This document shows positions 17,362 to 25,660 of a stretch of 64,000 bases of DNA, one piece after another (within the stretch, counting starts at the first letter, position 1; every line of letters starts with the position of its first letter). The DNA comes from Pseudomonas fluorescens (GTDB taxonomy: Bacteria > Pseudomonadota > Gammaproteobacteria > Pseudomonadales > Pseudomonadaceae), in NCBI RefSeq assembly GCF_902497745.1, contig NZ_CABVHJ010000011.1:1-64000 (forward strand). The letters run 5' to 3'. Position numbers and translations under genes: made by a program. A model generated the notes under the pieces. It made no database searches. It was not told the origin of the DNA and worked only from the letters and a program-made list of their open reading frames with translations.

Positions 17362-18320
17362 CCTCTATTTTTGCTGTGACCGATAACCAAGACATTCTCG
17401 ATCTGCAACCGCGCCTGACTGCCGAAGACGCCGGCGTACGACGCATTGCCCTGATTGATCTGGCGGATCTGGAAGAACCCGATGGCTTGCTCTGGCTGGT
17501 TGATCGCCTTGGTCAGGATCCTGCTGAAGAAGTCCGCGCCGAAGCCGCGCGATTGCTTGAGGCCTGGGAAGATGAGGACGTTGTGCAAGCCTTGTGCGAA
17601 GCGCTGACCGATCCGTCGCCCGCCGTGCAATCCGCTGCTGCGCAGAGCTTGAGTCTGCTCAAGACTGAAGCGGCGGGGCAGGTGATTTTGCCGTGGACCG
17701 ATCACGCCGACGTCAGCGTGCGCATCGCGGCGTTTCGCGCCTTGCGCGAATTGCGTTTCGCCGACGCCGCACCGGCTGCCGTCGCCGCACTCAACGATGC
17801 TGACGCTAACGTGCGCCGTGAAGCGGTCGGCGTGCTCGGCTGGCTCAAACAACTTGACGCGTTGCCGGCGTTAGCAAGATTGGCCAGTGACGATCCCGAT
17901 ACCGAAGTTCGCCGCGCCGCCACCGGGGCGTTGGGCCTGGCCTCCAGCGCTGAAGTTTTGCCGGCCCTGCGCCAGGCTTTGCAGGACAACGCCTGGCAAG
18001 TGCGCGAAGAAGCCGCGACGACCCTGGGCAAGGTCGGCCACATTGACGCGGGCCCGGCGCTGGTTGAAGCCTTGAGCGACGATTACTGGCAAGTACGCCT
18101 GCGCGCCACCCGCAGTCTCGGCCGTTTGCGGTTCGCCCCGGCACTGGACGCCTTGATCGACACCCTCGGCCATCGCATCAGCAACCTGCGCAAGGAAGCC
18201 GCGCTGGCTTTGGGCGAGTTGAATGATCGCGGCGCTGTGGCTGCCTTGCAGGCCACGCAGGACGACGGCGACCCGGAAGTGCGCAAAGCCGTGCGCATTG
18301 CCCTGAGTCAGTTGCAATGA
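17358..18320 (+). CDS. HEAT-repeat (PBS lyase-type) protein
   Basis: 320 residues, almost entirely ~31-residue HEAT-like helical repeats with the recurring pattern D....VR..A...LG.L.....; about eight to nine units run from residue ~25 to the C-terminus (for example ADANVRREAVGVLGWL, DDYWQVRLRATRSLGRL). No signal peptide, so it is probably a cytoplasmic scaffold or chaperone binding another operon product. It is coupled by 4-bp overlaps to the ATPase upstream and the DUF971 gene downstream. PBS-lyase-like HEAT proteins often assist cofactor-bearing partners, so a role in assembling the flavoprotein-ferredoxin is plausible but untested. Confidence 0.85.
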   Translation: MTSIFAVTDNQDILDLQPRLTAEDAGVRRIALIDLADLEEPDGLLWLVDRLGQDPAEEVRAEAARLLEAWEDEDVVQALCEALTDPSPAVQSAAAQSLSLLKTEAAGQVILPWTDHADVSVRIAAFRALRELRFADAAPAAVAALNDADANVRREAVGVLGWLKQLDALPALARLASDDPDTEVRRAATGALGLASSAEVLPALRQALQDNAWQVREEAATTLGKVGHIDAGPALVEALSDDYWQVRLRATRSLGRLRFAPALDALIDTLGHRISNLRKEAALALGELNDRGAVAALQATQDDGDPEVRKAVRIALSQLQ

Positions 18321-18595
18321 ACCCGCTGTCGGTGGGTAACTCACAAAGCGAGCAAACCCTGCGACTGACCTGGCCGGACGGCCGCGAGCAGCAACTCAAC
18401 CACGCCGAACTGCGCCGCCAGTGTCCATGCTCGCAATGCCGCGCGTTTCGCCTCAAAGGCCTGACACCAATGGTTGATGAACGCGTGCGCCTGATCGAAC
18501 TCAACCCCCAGGGCTACGGCGTGCAACTGGTGTTCAGCGACGGCCATCAACGCGGTATTTACCCGTGGGCCTATCTGGCAAACCTCAATCCTTAG
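18317..18595 (+). CDS. DUF971 (GBBH-like N-terminal domain) protein
   Basis: 92 residues. The domain (LRLTWPDGREQQLNHAELR, then a Cys cluster CPCSQCR with Cys36, 38 and 41, and GYGVQLVFSDGH.RGIYPWAYL) is that of the gamma-butyrobetaine-hydroxylase N-terminal-like/DUF971 family. Related domains occur fused to Mrp/ApbC Fe-S carriers and in zinc-binding hydroxylase N-termini. Last gene of the operon, overlapping the HEAT gene by 4 bp. A role in Fe-S or metal handling for the ferredoxin-flavoprotein pair is inferred only from this association. Confidence 0.85.
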   Translation: MNPLSVGNSQSEQTLRLTWPDGREQQLNHAELRRQCPCSQCRAFRLKGLTPMVDERVRLIELNPQGYGVQLVFSDGHQRGIYPWAYLANLNP

Positions 18596-18610
18596 GTCCA
18601 CCAAAATCAA

Positions 18611-18702
18611 CTGTGGGAGCGAGCTTGCTCGCGAAGGCGGCGGGTCAGTCGACATCTGTTTTGACTGATCTACCGTATTCGCGAGCAAGCACGCTCCCAC
18701 AG
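18611..18702. repeat. REP pair, inward-facing
   Basis: CTGTGGGAGCGAGCTTGCTC and a matching arm GCGAGCAAGCACGCTCCCACAG close the operon between the convergent DUF971 and eptA-type genes. A bidirectional terminator role is plausible. Confidence 0.88.
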
Positions 18703-18723
18703 GGTTTTGCAGTGTCTTTTCGG

Positions 18724-20382
18724 TTATTGCGCGGCAGTCATCGACGGTCGGCAGCCATAGAAAATATCCAGCCCCGGCTGATACACCGACGTCCTCACCT
18801 CAAACAACCCCAGCACCGAGTGAAACAGGTTGTCGTGGCTCAGATCCGCCTGCCCGGTCTTGCCTTGCAGGCAACTGCGATCAATCCCCTCACTGGCGAG
18901 CGTGCCGTCGCCAAACCACATCACCATCGGCACATGGGTCTGCGCTTCAGGTGCCAGCGCATACGGCGCTGCATGCAGATACAGGCCATTCTCGCCCAGC
19001 GATTCACCGTGATCGGAGACATACACCATCGAGGTATCCAGCGAGTCCTGATTGCGTTTGAGCAGTTCGATGACCTTGGCGAGGAAATGGTCGGTGTAGA
19101 GAATCGTGTTGTCGTAAACGTTCACTAGTTCATCGCGGCTGCAGCTGCCCAACTGGTTGGTATGGCAGATCGGTTTGAAGCGCTCCATGTCTTTCGGGTA
19201 GCGCTCGTAGTATTCCGGGCCGTGGCTGCCGTCGGCGTGCAGGACGATGATCGCGTGGCCCTTGAGGCTGTCGATGTAGCTTTGCAGATCGGCCAGCAGT
19301 GCTTCGTCGAGACAGTTGTTGCCGTCGCAGAACGGCCCCGGCTGATGCTTGGAAATATCGCGATTGGGTACGCGCAGGCAGGTGCCTTTGCAGTCGCTGT
19401 TGTTGTCCAGCCACAGCACTTGCACCCCGGCGCGCTGGAGGATGTCGAGCAGGCCTTCGTAGGTTTTGCCTTTCTTGTCGCTGTAATCCTCACGCGGGAA
19501 CATCGAGAACATGCACGGCACCGACACCGCCGTCGACGTGCCGCAGGAGTGCACCTGGGTGAAATTGAGGATATCGAGTTTGCTCAGTTCGGGATTGGTC
19601 TCGCGCGCATAGCCGTTCAGCGAAAAGTGATCAGCGCGGGCGGTTTCACCGACCACAAACACCATCAGTGATTTCTTCTCGCGGCTGGCGGCCTTGGCGC
19701 TCATCACCGCGTCTTCGCCGATGGCCTGCACCACAAAGTGCTTTTTGATGCCCAGGCGTTGCTTGGTGTACTTGCTGATCGCGTAGATGTAATTGGTCGG
19801 GTTGATGAAGTGGGTGAGCTTGTCTTCTTCGCGAAAGATCGGCGCGTAGGTCGAATAGAACGCGCCCACCGACGCGGCGATCACCAGCACACAGGCGATG
19901 ATCACCAGTACCTTGTTGAGCAGACCGCGAAAGAACGGCCGATAACTCACCGGCCAATGCCAGATCAACGCCGCCGGCAACACACCGAGCAACAGCAGGT
20001 AAGCCAGCAGCTTGCCGTTGAACAGCGCGGTGGCTTCGGCGGGGTTGGTTTCGAAGACGTTCTGAATCATCACCGTGTCGATGGTGATGCCGTATTCGTT
20101 CATGAAGTACGCGGCGCAGGCCGAGAGCAGGGCGACCACGGTGAGCAGCGGTTTCAGTGTCCAGCGAAACGACACCAAGGTCAGCAGCAGGGTGATCGCC
20201 GCCCACAAAAACAGACCGAACGAAGCAAAGAACGCCACTTTGTGCGCGCCTTGCAGGGTGATCAGCGTACCCAGCGCCTTCCAGGTTGCCAGGTTGTACA
20301 ACGCCACCAGTGCCAGCGAAAACAGCAGGACCAGTCGGGTCGGCGTGATGGACGGTAAACGCAGTCCGTTGCCCAAAGCCAT
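18724..20382 (-). CDS. eptA: Phosphoethanolamine-lipid A transferase (EptA type)
   Basis: 552 residues from the ATG at 20382, which has AGAGGG 9 bases upstream; an ATG three codons earlier is too close to it. Five N-terminal transmembrane segments (to ~residue 185) precede a periplasmic alkaline-phosphatase-like domain with VGETARADHFSLNGY (nucleophile Thr247), D.KKGKTYEGLLDIL, HGPEYYERYP and the zinc motif VSDHGESLGENG. Paired cysteines (SCGTS..VPCM, CKGTC, CDGNNC) fit the disulfides of this family. The enzyme moves phosphoethanolamine from phosphatidylethanolamine to lipid A and can lower polymyxin susceptibility. Typically under PmrAB- or ColRS-like control; no regulator gene lies beside it. 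Confidence 0.93.
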   Translation of the reverse strand: MALGNGLRLPSITPTRLVLLFSLALVALYNLATWKALGTLITLQGAHKVAFFASFGLFLWAAITLLLTLVSFRWTLKPLLTVVALLSACAAYFMNEYGITIDTVMIQNVFETNPAEATALFNGKLLAYLLLLGVLPAALIWHWPVSYRPFFRGLLNKVLVIIACVLVIAASVGAFYSTYAPIFREEDKLTHFINPTNYIYAISKYTKQRLGIKKHFVVQAIGEDAVMSAKAASREKKSLMVFVVGETARADHFSLNGYARETNPELSKLDILNFTQVHSCGTSTAVSVPCMFSMFPREDYSDKKGKTYEGLLDILQRAGVQVLWLDNNSDCKGTCLRVPNRDISKHQPGPFCDGNNCLDEALLADLQSYIDSLKGHAIIVLHADGSHGPEYYERYPKDMERFKPICHTNQLGSCSRDELVNVYDNTILYTDHFLAKVIELLKRNQDSLDTSMVYVSDHGESLGENGLYLHAAPYALAPEAQTHVPMVMWFGDGTLASEGIDRSCLQGKTGQADLSHDNLFHSVLGLFEVRTSVYQPGLDIFYGCRPSMTAAQ

Positions 20383-20504
20383 GTCAAACATCCCTCTACA
20401 TAAAGAGAAAAACCACGCGGTTGCGCGGGTAACTGTAGAAGAACATTAGTAAAAAATTCGTAAACATCCTGTAACAACTACCGAGCTGGCTCACCCATTC
20501 AAAA

Positions 20505-20596
20505 CTGTGGGAGCGAGCCTGCTCGCGAATGCGGTGGTTCATTCAGCATTGATGGCGACTGATACACCGCCTTCGCGAGCAGGCTCGCTCCCACAG
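20505..20596. repeat. REP pair, inward-facing
   Basis: CTGTGGGAGCGAGCCTGCTC with matching arm GAGCAGGCTCGCTCCCACAG, lying between the TorF-porin gene and the eptA promoter region. Confidence 0.9.
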
Positions 20597-20610
20597 GTGG
20601 TCAGCGTTTT

Positions 20611-21348
20611 TCAGAAGGATTTGCTGAGGCTGGCGACGACGGTGGCGGTGCAGACATCCTTGAAGCCCCAATTGCTCAGGCACTGGCTCTGCGAAAGATC
20701 GGTGTCGATATAGCTCAACCCCAACACCACCCCCGCCAGATTGTGGGTGAGTTTCACCTCCCATTCGCGGTACGACTCTTCGGCGCTGCCGGACGCCGAA
20801 TACAAATGCGGATCCTTGAAATCCATATTGCCGTAACGCAGCTTCAACCCAGAGTTGTACGGCAATTCAGTTTCATAGCTGACATAGCTGTACAGCGAAC
20901 TCTGTTTGCTATCAATCCCCGGCGCATCGCTGGAGTAATACGCCGCCAGCTTCACCCCGTAGACACCGATAATCCCGTAGACCTCGCTCTGGTTGAACTG
21001 GCTTTCCTTGGGGTAGGCGTACTTGAGGTAGCCCAGATCGAGGCTGACCTCCTCGGTCGCCTGCCACAGCCAGCCACCGTAGTAATCCACTTCCTGGCGG
21101 GTTTTCAGGCCGCCGCCGAAATCGACGTTGGAGCTCCACGCGCCGAGGTACAGACCGCTGCTGTGGGCGAGGGTCAGGCCGGCCTGCATGGCGGGGTCGT
21201 TTTGGGTTTGCGAGATGCCGCGAGTGCGGTAGTCGCTGGCCAGGGTCAGGTCGACCAACAGCGCAAAATCATCGTTCAAGGGAATCGCAAAACTGCTCAA
21301 CGGCAGCAGGCTGAAAAAACTCAGGGCGAACAGGGGCAAGGCTTTCAT
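20611..21348 (-). CDS. TorF-family putative porin
   Basis: 245 residues with an N-terminal signal peptide ending near SFA (residue ~21). The mature part carries the TorF/Gcw_chp family pattern: LVDLTLASDYRTRGISQTQNDPA near the N-terminus, YLGAWSSNVDFG, EVDYYGGW and a barrel-like C-terminal strand ending ASLSKSF. It is an outer-membrane beta-barrel of unproven substrate. One Cys pair (QCLSNWGFKDVC) may form a disulfide. Downstream of the amidohydrolase gene on the same strand, separated by an inverted repeat. Confidence 0.88.
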   Translation of the reverse strand: MKALPLFALSFFSLLPLSSFAIPLNDDFALLVDLTLASDYRTRGISQTQNDPAMQAGLTLAHSSGLYLGAWSSNVDFGGGLKTRQEVDYYGGWLWQATEEVSLDLGYLKYAYPKESQFNQSEVYGIIGVYGVKLAAYYSSDAPGIDSKQSSLYSYVSYETELPYNSGLKLRYGNMDFKDPHLYSASGSAEESYREWEVKLTHNLAGVVLGLSYIDTDLSQSQCLSNWGFKDVCTATVVASLSKSF

Positions 21349-21392
21349 GTGAAGTCCCGATGTTGTGATTATTTTTGGGGGCAGGAAGTAAA

Positions 21393-21482
21393 CCTGTAGG
21401 AGCTGCCGCAGGCTGCGATCTTTTGATCTTGGTTTTGTAAAATCAAAGTCAAAAGATCGCAGCCTGCGGCAGCTCCTACAGG
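21393..21482. repeat. Inverted repeat of the TGTAGGAGCTGCCG family
   Basis: CCTGTAGGAGCTGCCGCAGG continues CTGCGATCTTTTGATCTT and its reverse complement follows after a ~15-bp loop, ending GGCAGCTCCTACAGG. A second copy is at 24273. A common P. fluorescens-group intergenic repeat, here after the amidohydrolase stop. Confidence 0.9.
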
Positions 21483-21496
21483 GGGGATCAGTGTTG

Positions 21497-23239
21497 TTAT
21501 TTTGCGGCGGGGTAGACCTGGCGGCCGCCGAACCAGGTTTGCAACACTTTGGTGTCGTGCAGGGCTTTGTTGTCGACGCTGAACACGTCGCGGTCGAGGA
21601 CGATAAAGTCAGCCTGCTTGCCCGGCGTCAGCGAGCCGATCTGTTTCTCCAGGCCAATCGTGCGCGCCGCGTTGACGGTGTAGGCATAGAACATCGTGTC
21701 GCGGTCCAGACGCTCGTCGGCATTGAGCACACCCAGCGGGCCGACGCGAGTAATCGCTTGGGCCATAGCATTGAACGGGTTCGGCGACGACACCGGCCAG
21801 TCACTCGCGCCGGCAATCGTCGCACCCTGTTTCAGCAGCGAGTGAGCTGGATACTGATAGCGAAAGGCGAGGGCGCTGACGTAAGGCTTGATCATGTCGG
21901 TGGTGTAATCGTCGGCGCTGGCCCACAGCAGTTGCATCGAGGCGATCACGTTGAGCGGTTTGAAACGGGCGAACTCTTTCGGGTTGACCATTTGCAGGTG
22001 AGTGATCGAGTGGGTCACGCCGCTCTGGCGATCCTTGCGCGCCTGAGCGATGCCGTTCAGCGATTCACGCACCGCGCGGTCGCCGATCGCGTGGATGTGC
22101 ACCAGCCAGCCGCGCTGATCGATGGCGCTGACCAGTTCGCCGAAATGCTGCGGATCGATCAGCAGTTCGCCTTGTTTGTGCGAGTTGCTGTACGGATCGA
22201 TCATCGCCGCGCTCTGCGCCGGGAATTCGATCACGCCGTCGGCGAAGATCTTGATCCCGGGTAGAGTCAGGTTGGGGATGCCCTGAAATTGCTGGCGCAC
22301 CTTGTCCAGCGTCTCGAGGTCGGCGGGCACGCTTTTCGGGTTGGCCACCAGCAGCGCGGCGACGTGCACGCTCATGTCGCCGCTTTCTGACAGCGCTTTA
22401 TAGGCTGGCAGCACGCCGACGGTTTTTTCGCTCGGCTTGAGCGCGAACACCGCTTCGCCCGGCGCGGCGTTGGCGGCCGGATCCATCCACGCGGTGATGC
22501 CGAGGCTGTTGTTGTAGCGCACCGCTGATTTCGCGGCCTTCAACATATCGGCGGGGCTTGGCACCGGCATTTTCGAGGCGACCCGGTCCCATCCGGCGTC
22601 GACGACAAAACCGTTCGGCTCGCCATTGGCCAGTTTGCCGATGGTGTCTTTTTCCGCGTCGGGCAGGGTTTTCAGCAGCGCGGCGTCGATGCCGGCGCGC
22701 TTGAGCATGACGTTGTTGGCCCATGCCGTATGGTGGTCGCTGCCGATAAACACCACCGGCACATAGGCCCATTCGCCGTTGTTGAAGGTGTTGCCCAAGG
22801 CCTCGGCTTGCGCCCAGTAAACCGAACTCATGCCGGCAATGCTCAGCACGTCGCCATGTTTGGCCTTGCCGTCTGCACGCCAGTCGCGCAGGCGCTTTTG
22901 CAGTTCGTCGAGGGTGACGACTTCGTCTTCCAGGTTCGCCGAGACCATTTCCAGACCGCCGAAAATCGCGTGGGAATGGCTGTCGATCAGCCCGGGCATC
23001 AGCGCTTTGCCCTTCAGGTCGATCACTTGAGTGCCGGGTTCGATCAAGGCTTTGATCTGCGCGTCGCTGCCGACTTTCAGCACTTTGCCGTTCTCCACGG
23101 CCAGCGCTTGCACTTTGGGTTGCGCACGGTCGGCGGTGAAAATCTTGCCGTTGAGCAGGATCAGATCAGGGGCGGCGATGGCTTCCATCGAGGCAAAACT
23201 TACAGCGGCTACCAACAGACTCGGGATGAATCTTTTCAT
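21497..23239 (-). CDS. Exported amidohydrolase (YtcJ-like, amidohydrolase family 3)
   Basis: 580 residues with a signal peptide (VAAVSFASMEAIAA, cleaved near residue 23) and AAGGAAATCTTC upstream. The metal-binding HxH is at His88/His90 (DSHSHAIFGG), and later ligands fit HIHAIGDRAVRESLNG and ASDWPVSSPNPFNAM. This matches YtcJ-like metal-dependent hydrolases of amide or imide bonds. It probably acts in the periplasm. The LysR regulator starts about 100 bp away in the opposite direction and is the likely regulator. Substrate unknown. Confidence 0.9.
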   Translation of the reverse strand: MKRFIPSLLVAAVSFASMEAIAAPDLILLNGKIFTADRAQPKVQALAVENGKVLKVGSDAQIKALIEPGTQVIDLKGKALMPGLIDSHSHAIFGGLEMVSANLEDEVVTLDELQKRLRDWRADGKAKHGDVLSIAGMSSVYWAQAEALGNTFNNGEWAYVPVVFIGSDHHTAWANNVMLKRAGIDAALLKTLPDAEKDTIGKLANGEPNGFVVDAGWDRVASKMPVPSPADMLKAAKSAVRYNNSLGITAWMDPAANAAPGEAVFALKPSEKTVGVLPAYKALSESGDMSVHVAALLVANPKSVPADLETLDKVRQQFQGIPNLTLPGIKIFADGVIEFPAQSAAMIDPYSNSHKQGELLIDPQHFGELVSAIDQRGWLVHIHAIGDRAVRESLNGIAQARKDRQSGVTHSITHLQMVNPKEFARFKPLNVIASMQLLWASADDYTTDMIKPYVSALAFRYQYPAHSLLKQGATIAGASDWPVSSPNPFNAMAQAITRVGPLGVLNADERLDRDTMFYAYTVNAARTIGLEKQIGSLTPGKQADFIVLDRDVFSVDNKALHDTKVLQTWFGGRQVYPAAK

Positions 23240-23342
23240 TGAAGATTTCCTTGTTATTGCGTCTGATGGCGAGATTAGTGGCTGGCACCGGCCGACAGAA
23301 CGCCTCCCTCACGAAAAACGTTTTTGCCTGAATGGAAAAAGC

Positions 23343-24260
23343 ATGGACAAGTTGGGCGCATTGAAAATGTTCGTGGTCACCGCGCAGCTCGGCAGTTTCA
23401 GCCGCGCCGCCGAGCAGTTGGGCAAGACCCCGTCGGCGCTGACCAAAGCGGTCAATCACCTGGAGTCGGAGCTGGGCGCACGGCTGTTCGAACGCAGCAC
23501 GCGACGGATTTTGTTGACTGAAATCGGTCGGGTATACCTGGAAACCGCGCGGCTGGTGTTGCAGCGGCTGGATGAGGCCAGTGAGGAAATCGAGCAGTTG
23601 CAGCACGGCTTGCGCGGCAGCCTGAAAATCACCGCACCGCTGGCCTATGGGCGGGCGTTTCTCGATCAGGTATGTGACGGCTTTTTGCAGCAATATCCGC
23701 AGATCAGCCTGCAAGTGGATCTTTGTGATGCCTTCGTCAATTTGCTGGAAAGCGGCTACGACCTGGCGCTGCGTGAGGGCCACGATGATTTGCCGGGGTT
23801 GATTGCGCGGGTGGTTGGCAGCAATCGTCTGGCGTTGTGCGGCAGCCCCGAGTACCTGGCTCGCAAGGGCTTGCCGGTGAATCCGCAAACCCTCGAACAG
23901 CATGAATGGCTGCTCTATCAACACCCATTGCTTAGCCGCGAATTCTGGTGGGCCGAGCGCGACGGGCAACGCTTGAGCCTGGCACAACCCGCAGCGCCGT
24001 TGTTGCGCAGTGACAATTACGATTTGTTGCTGGCGAGTGCTTTGGCCGGGCGTGGTTTGCTGCACACGCCGTTGTGGAGCGCTGCGCCGTACATTGCCGA
24101 TGGGCGACTGGTGCGGGTCATGGCCGATTATGAGATCGACCCGGATACCTTTGGCCCGCACATTCTGGCGGTGTATCCGAGTCATCGTCGGGCCACGGCG
24201 AAGGTTGTTGCCTTCATTGATTACATCTCGGAATTCCTTGCCGAACGCGGCTTGGGCTGA
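23343..24260 (+). CDS. LysR-family transcriptional regulator
   Basis: 305 residues from ATG 23343 with GGAAAAAG upstream; longer in-frame reading would run back into the divergent amidohydrolase gene. The N-terminal helix-turn-helix is MDKLGALKMFVVTAQLGSFSRAA..LGKTPSALTKAV..LE. The substrate domain runs from ~90 with SLKITAPLAYGR and LALREG, the CrgA/AaeR-like subgroup. It is divergent from the exported amidohydrolase, which it probably controls in response to a substrate or product. Confidence 0.92.
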   Translation: MDKLGALKMFVVTAQLGSFSRAAEQLGKTPSALTKAVNHLESELGARLFERSTRRILLTEIGRVYLETARLVLQRLDEASEEIEQLQHGLRGSLKITAPLAYGRAFLDQVCDGFLQQYPQISLQVDLCDAFVNLLESGYDLALREGHDDLPGLIARVVGSNRLALCGSPEYLARKGLPVNPQTLEQHEWLLYQHPLLSREFWWAERDGQRLSLAQPAAPLLRSDNYDLLLASALAGRGLLHTPLWSAAPYIADGRLVRVMADYEIDPDTFGPHILAVYPSHRRATAKVVAFIDYISEFLAERGLG

Positions 24261-24272
24261 CACCCCGTTTCC

Positions 24273-24366
24273 CTGTAGGAGCTGTCGAGTGAAACGAGGC
24301 TGCGATCTTTTGATCTGGCTTTTTAAAAACAACATCAAAAGATCGCAGCCTTCGGCAGCTCCTACG
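24273..24366. repeat. Inverted repeat of the TGTAGGAGCTGCCG family, second copy
   Basis: The left arm CTGTAGGAGCTGTCGAGTGA is partly diverged, the loop region has GCTGCGATCTTTTGATCT, and the right arm reads AGATCGCAGCCTTCGGCAGC then TCCTACG. It lies between the LysR gene and the lexA2 operator. Confidence 0.85.
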
Positions 24367-24409
24367 TCGGCCTAGGCCGACTGGCGGCGCTTGTCAGGAA
24401 AATCCTACA

Positions 24410-24427
24410 GGAGTACAAATGTACTCC
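24410..24427. promoter_or_regulatory. LexA2-type operator overlapping ribosome-binding site and start codon
   Basis: GGAGTAC-AAAT-GTACTCC has exact inverted 7-bp arms and contains GTAC-N4-GTAC. This matches the GTAC-N4-GTGC-like box described for Pseudomonas LexA2 rather than the E. coli CTG-N10-CAG box. It covers the AGGAG Shine-Dalgarno and the ATG at 24419, so LexA2 bound here would sit at the translation start of its own gene. Confidence 0.7.
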
Positions 24428-25036
24428 ATGACGAACCTGACTCCCCGCCGTACCGCCATCCTGACGTTTATCCGCGATCGCATCGCCGAACACGGTCAGC
24501 CCCCAAGCCTCGCTGAAATCAGCGAGGCTTTTGGTTTTGCCTCGCGCAGCGTGGCGCGCAAGCACGTGCTCGCGCTCACCGAAGCCGGGTTTATCGAGGT
24601 CAACCCGCATCAGGCCCGGGGCATTCGCCTGCTCGGGCAAGCGCCGCGCCCTGAGCTGCTCGACATCCCCGTGCTCGGTCGCGTCGCTGCCGGTGCGCCG
24701 ATTGGCGCCGATGCCGACATCCATAGCCGCTTGCTGCTCGACCCGGCGCTGTTCTCGCGCACGCCCGACTACATGCTGCGGGTGCAGGGCGATTCGATGA
24801 TCGAGGACGGCATTCTCGACGGCGATCTGGTCGGCGTGCGGCGCAATCCCGAAGCGCTCAACGGCCAGATCGTCGTGGCGCGGCTCGACGGTGAAGTCAC
24901 CATCAAACGCTTCGAACGGCTCGGCGATGAAGTGCGGTTGTTGCCACGCAACCCGGCGTATCAGCCGATTGTCGTGCGCGACGATCAGGATCTGGCCATC
25001 GAAGGGGTGTTCTGTGGTCTGGTGAGGCAAGGCTGA
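24419..25036 (+). CDS. lexA: LexA2, SOS repressor of the mutagenesis cassette
   Basis: 205 residues. N-terminal LexA-type winged helix (TPRRTAILTFIRDRIAEHG.PPSLAEISEAFGF) followed by the S24 self-cleaving domain: Ala91-Gly92 is the cleavage site, Ser126 (VQGDSMIEDG) and Lys163 (GEVTIKRF) form the catalytic dyad, with the same 37-residue spacing as E. coli LexA. It begins the lexA2-imuA-imuB-dnaE2 cassette, and its stop overlaps the imuA ATG. The start at 24419 is chosen because AGGAG is five bases upstream; an ATG at 24428 is the alternative. Expected autoregulation through the overlapping operator. Confidence 0.93.
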   Translation: MYSMTNLTPRRTAILTFIRDRIAEHGQPPSLAEISEAFGFASRSVARKHVLALTEAGFIEVNPHQARGIRLLGQAPRPELLDIPVLGRVAAGAPIGADADIHSRLLLDPALFSRTPDYMLRVQGDSMIEDGILDGDLVGVRRNPEALNGQIVVARLDGEVTIKRFERLGDEVRLLPRNPAYQPIVVRDDQDLAIEGVFCGLVRQG

Positions 25037-25653
25037 TGGGCGCCGTCGTTGCGTTGGACACGCTGTTCAATGGCGGCCAGGTCTGGAAAGGCCGGCCTGC
25101 GCCGCCGGCCGCCAGCCCGCAACCGACCGGGCATGCGGCGCTGGACGCGGCACTGCCCAGCGGTGGCTGGCCAGAAGCGGCGTTGAGTGAAATCCTCCTG
25201 GCCGGCCCCGGTGTCGGCGAACTGCAACTGGTCTGGCCGACGCTGGCGCGGTTATCGGCGGCGGGCGAGCGTATTGTGCTGGTGGCGCCGCCATTCGTGC
25301 CGTACCCGCAGGCGTGGGAAAACGCCGGGGTTGATCTGCGCCAGTTGTCGGTGATCCAGGCCAGCGAGCGCGATGCCTTGTGGGCGGCGGAACAATGCCT
25401 GCGCTCAGGCAGTTGCGGCGCGGTGCTGTGCTGGCCGCACAAGGCCGATGACCGCGCGTTGCGCCGTTTGCAGGTGGCAGCGGAAACCGGCCAGACCCTG
25501 GCATTTGCCTGGCGTCCGTTGAGCGAAGCGGTCAATCCGTCACCGGCGGCATTACGGATTGCCATCGATGCCAAACCCGCGCAGTTGCGCGTCCTCAAGT
25601 GCCGTGGCGGACTCGCGCGTACGACGCCAATTGCTTTTGCTGTGAGTCACTGA
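25036..25653 (+). CDS. imuA: ImuA (SulA/RecA-like component of mutasome)
   Basis: 205 residues. Begins in the lexA2 stop codon (TGATG). The RecA-like fold is shown by HAALDAALPSGGWPEAALSEILL and GVGELQLVWPTLARLSAAGERIVLVAPPFVPYPQAWENAGV, with no complete Walker A P-loop, as is usual in ImuA. In Pseudomonas cassettes ImuA is often annotated as a SulA-like division inhibitor. It is thought to interact with ImuB, DnaE2 and RecA during translesion synthesis. Position between lexA2 and imuB makes the call firm. Confidence 0.92.
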   Translation: MGAVVALDTLFNGGQVWKGRPAPPAASPQPTGHAALDAALPSGGWPEAALSEILLAGPGVGELQLVWPTLARLSAAGERIVLVAPPFVPYPQAWENAGVDLRQLSVIQASERDALWAAEQCLRSGSCGAVLCWPHKADDRALRRLQVAAETGQTLAFAWRPLSEAVNPSPAALRIAIDAKPAQLRVLKCRGGLARTTPIAFAVSH

Positions 25654-25660
25654 GGTCGCC

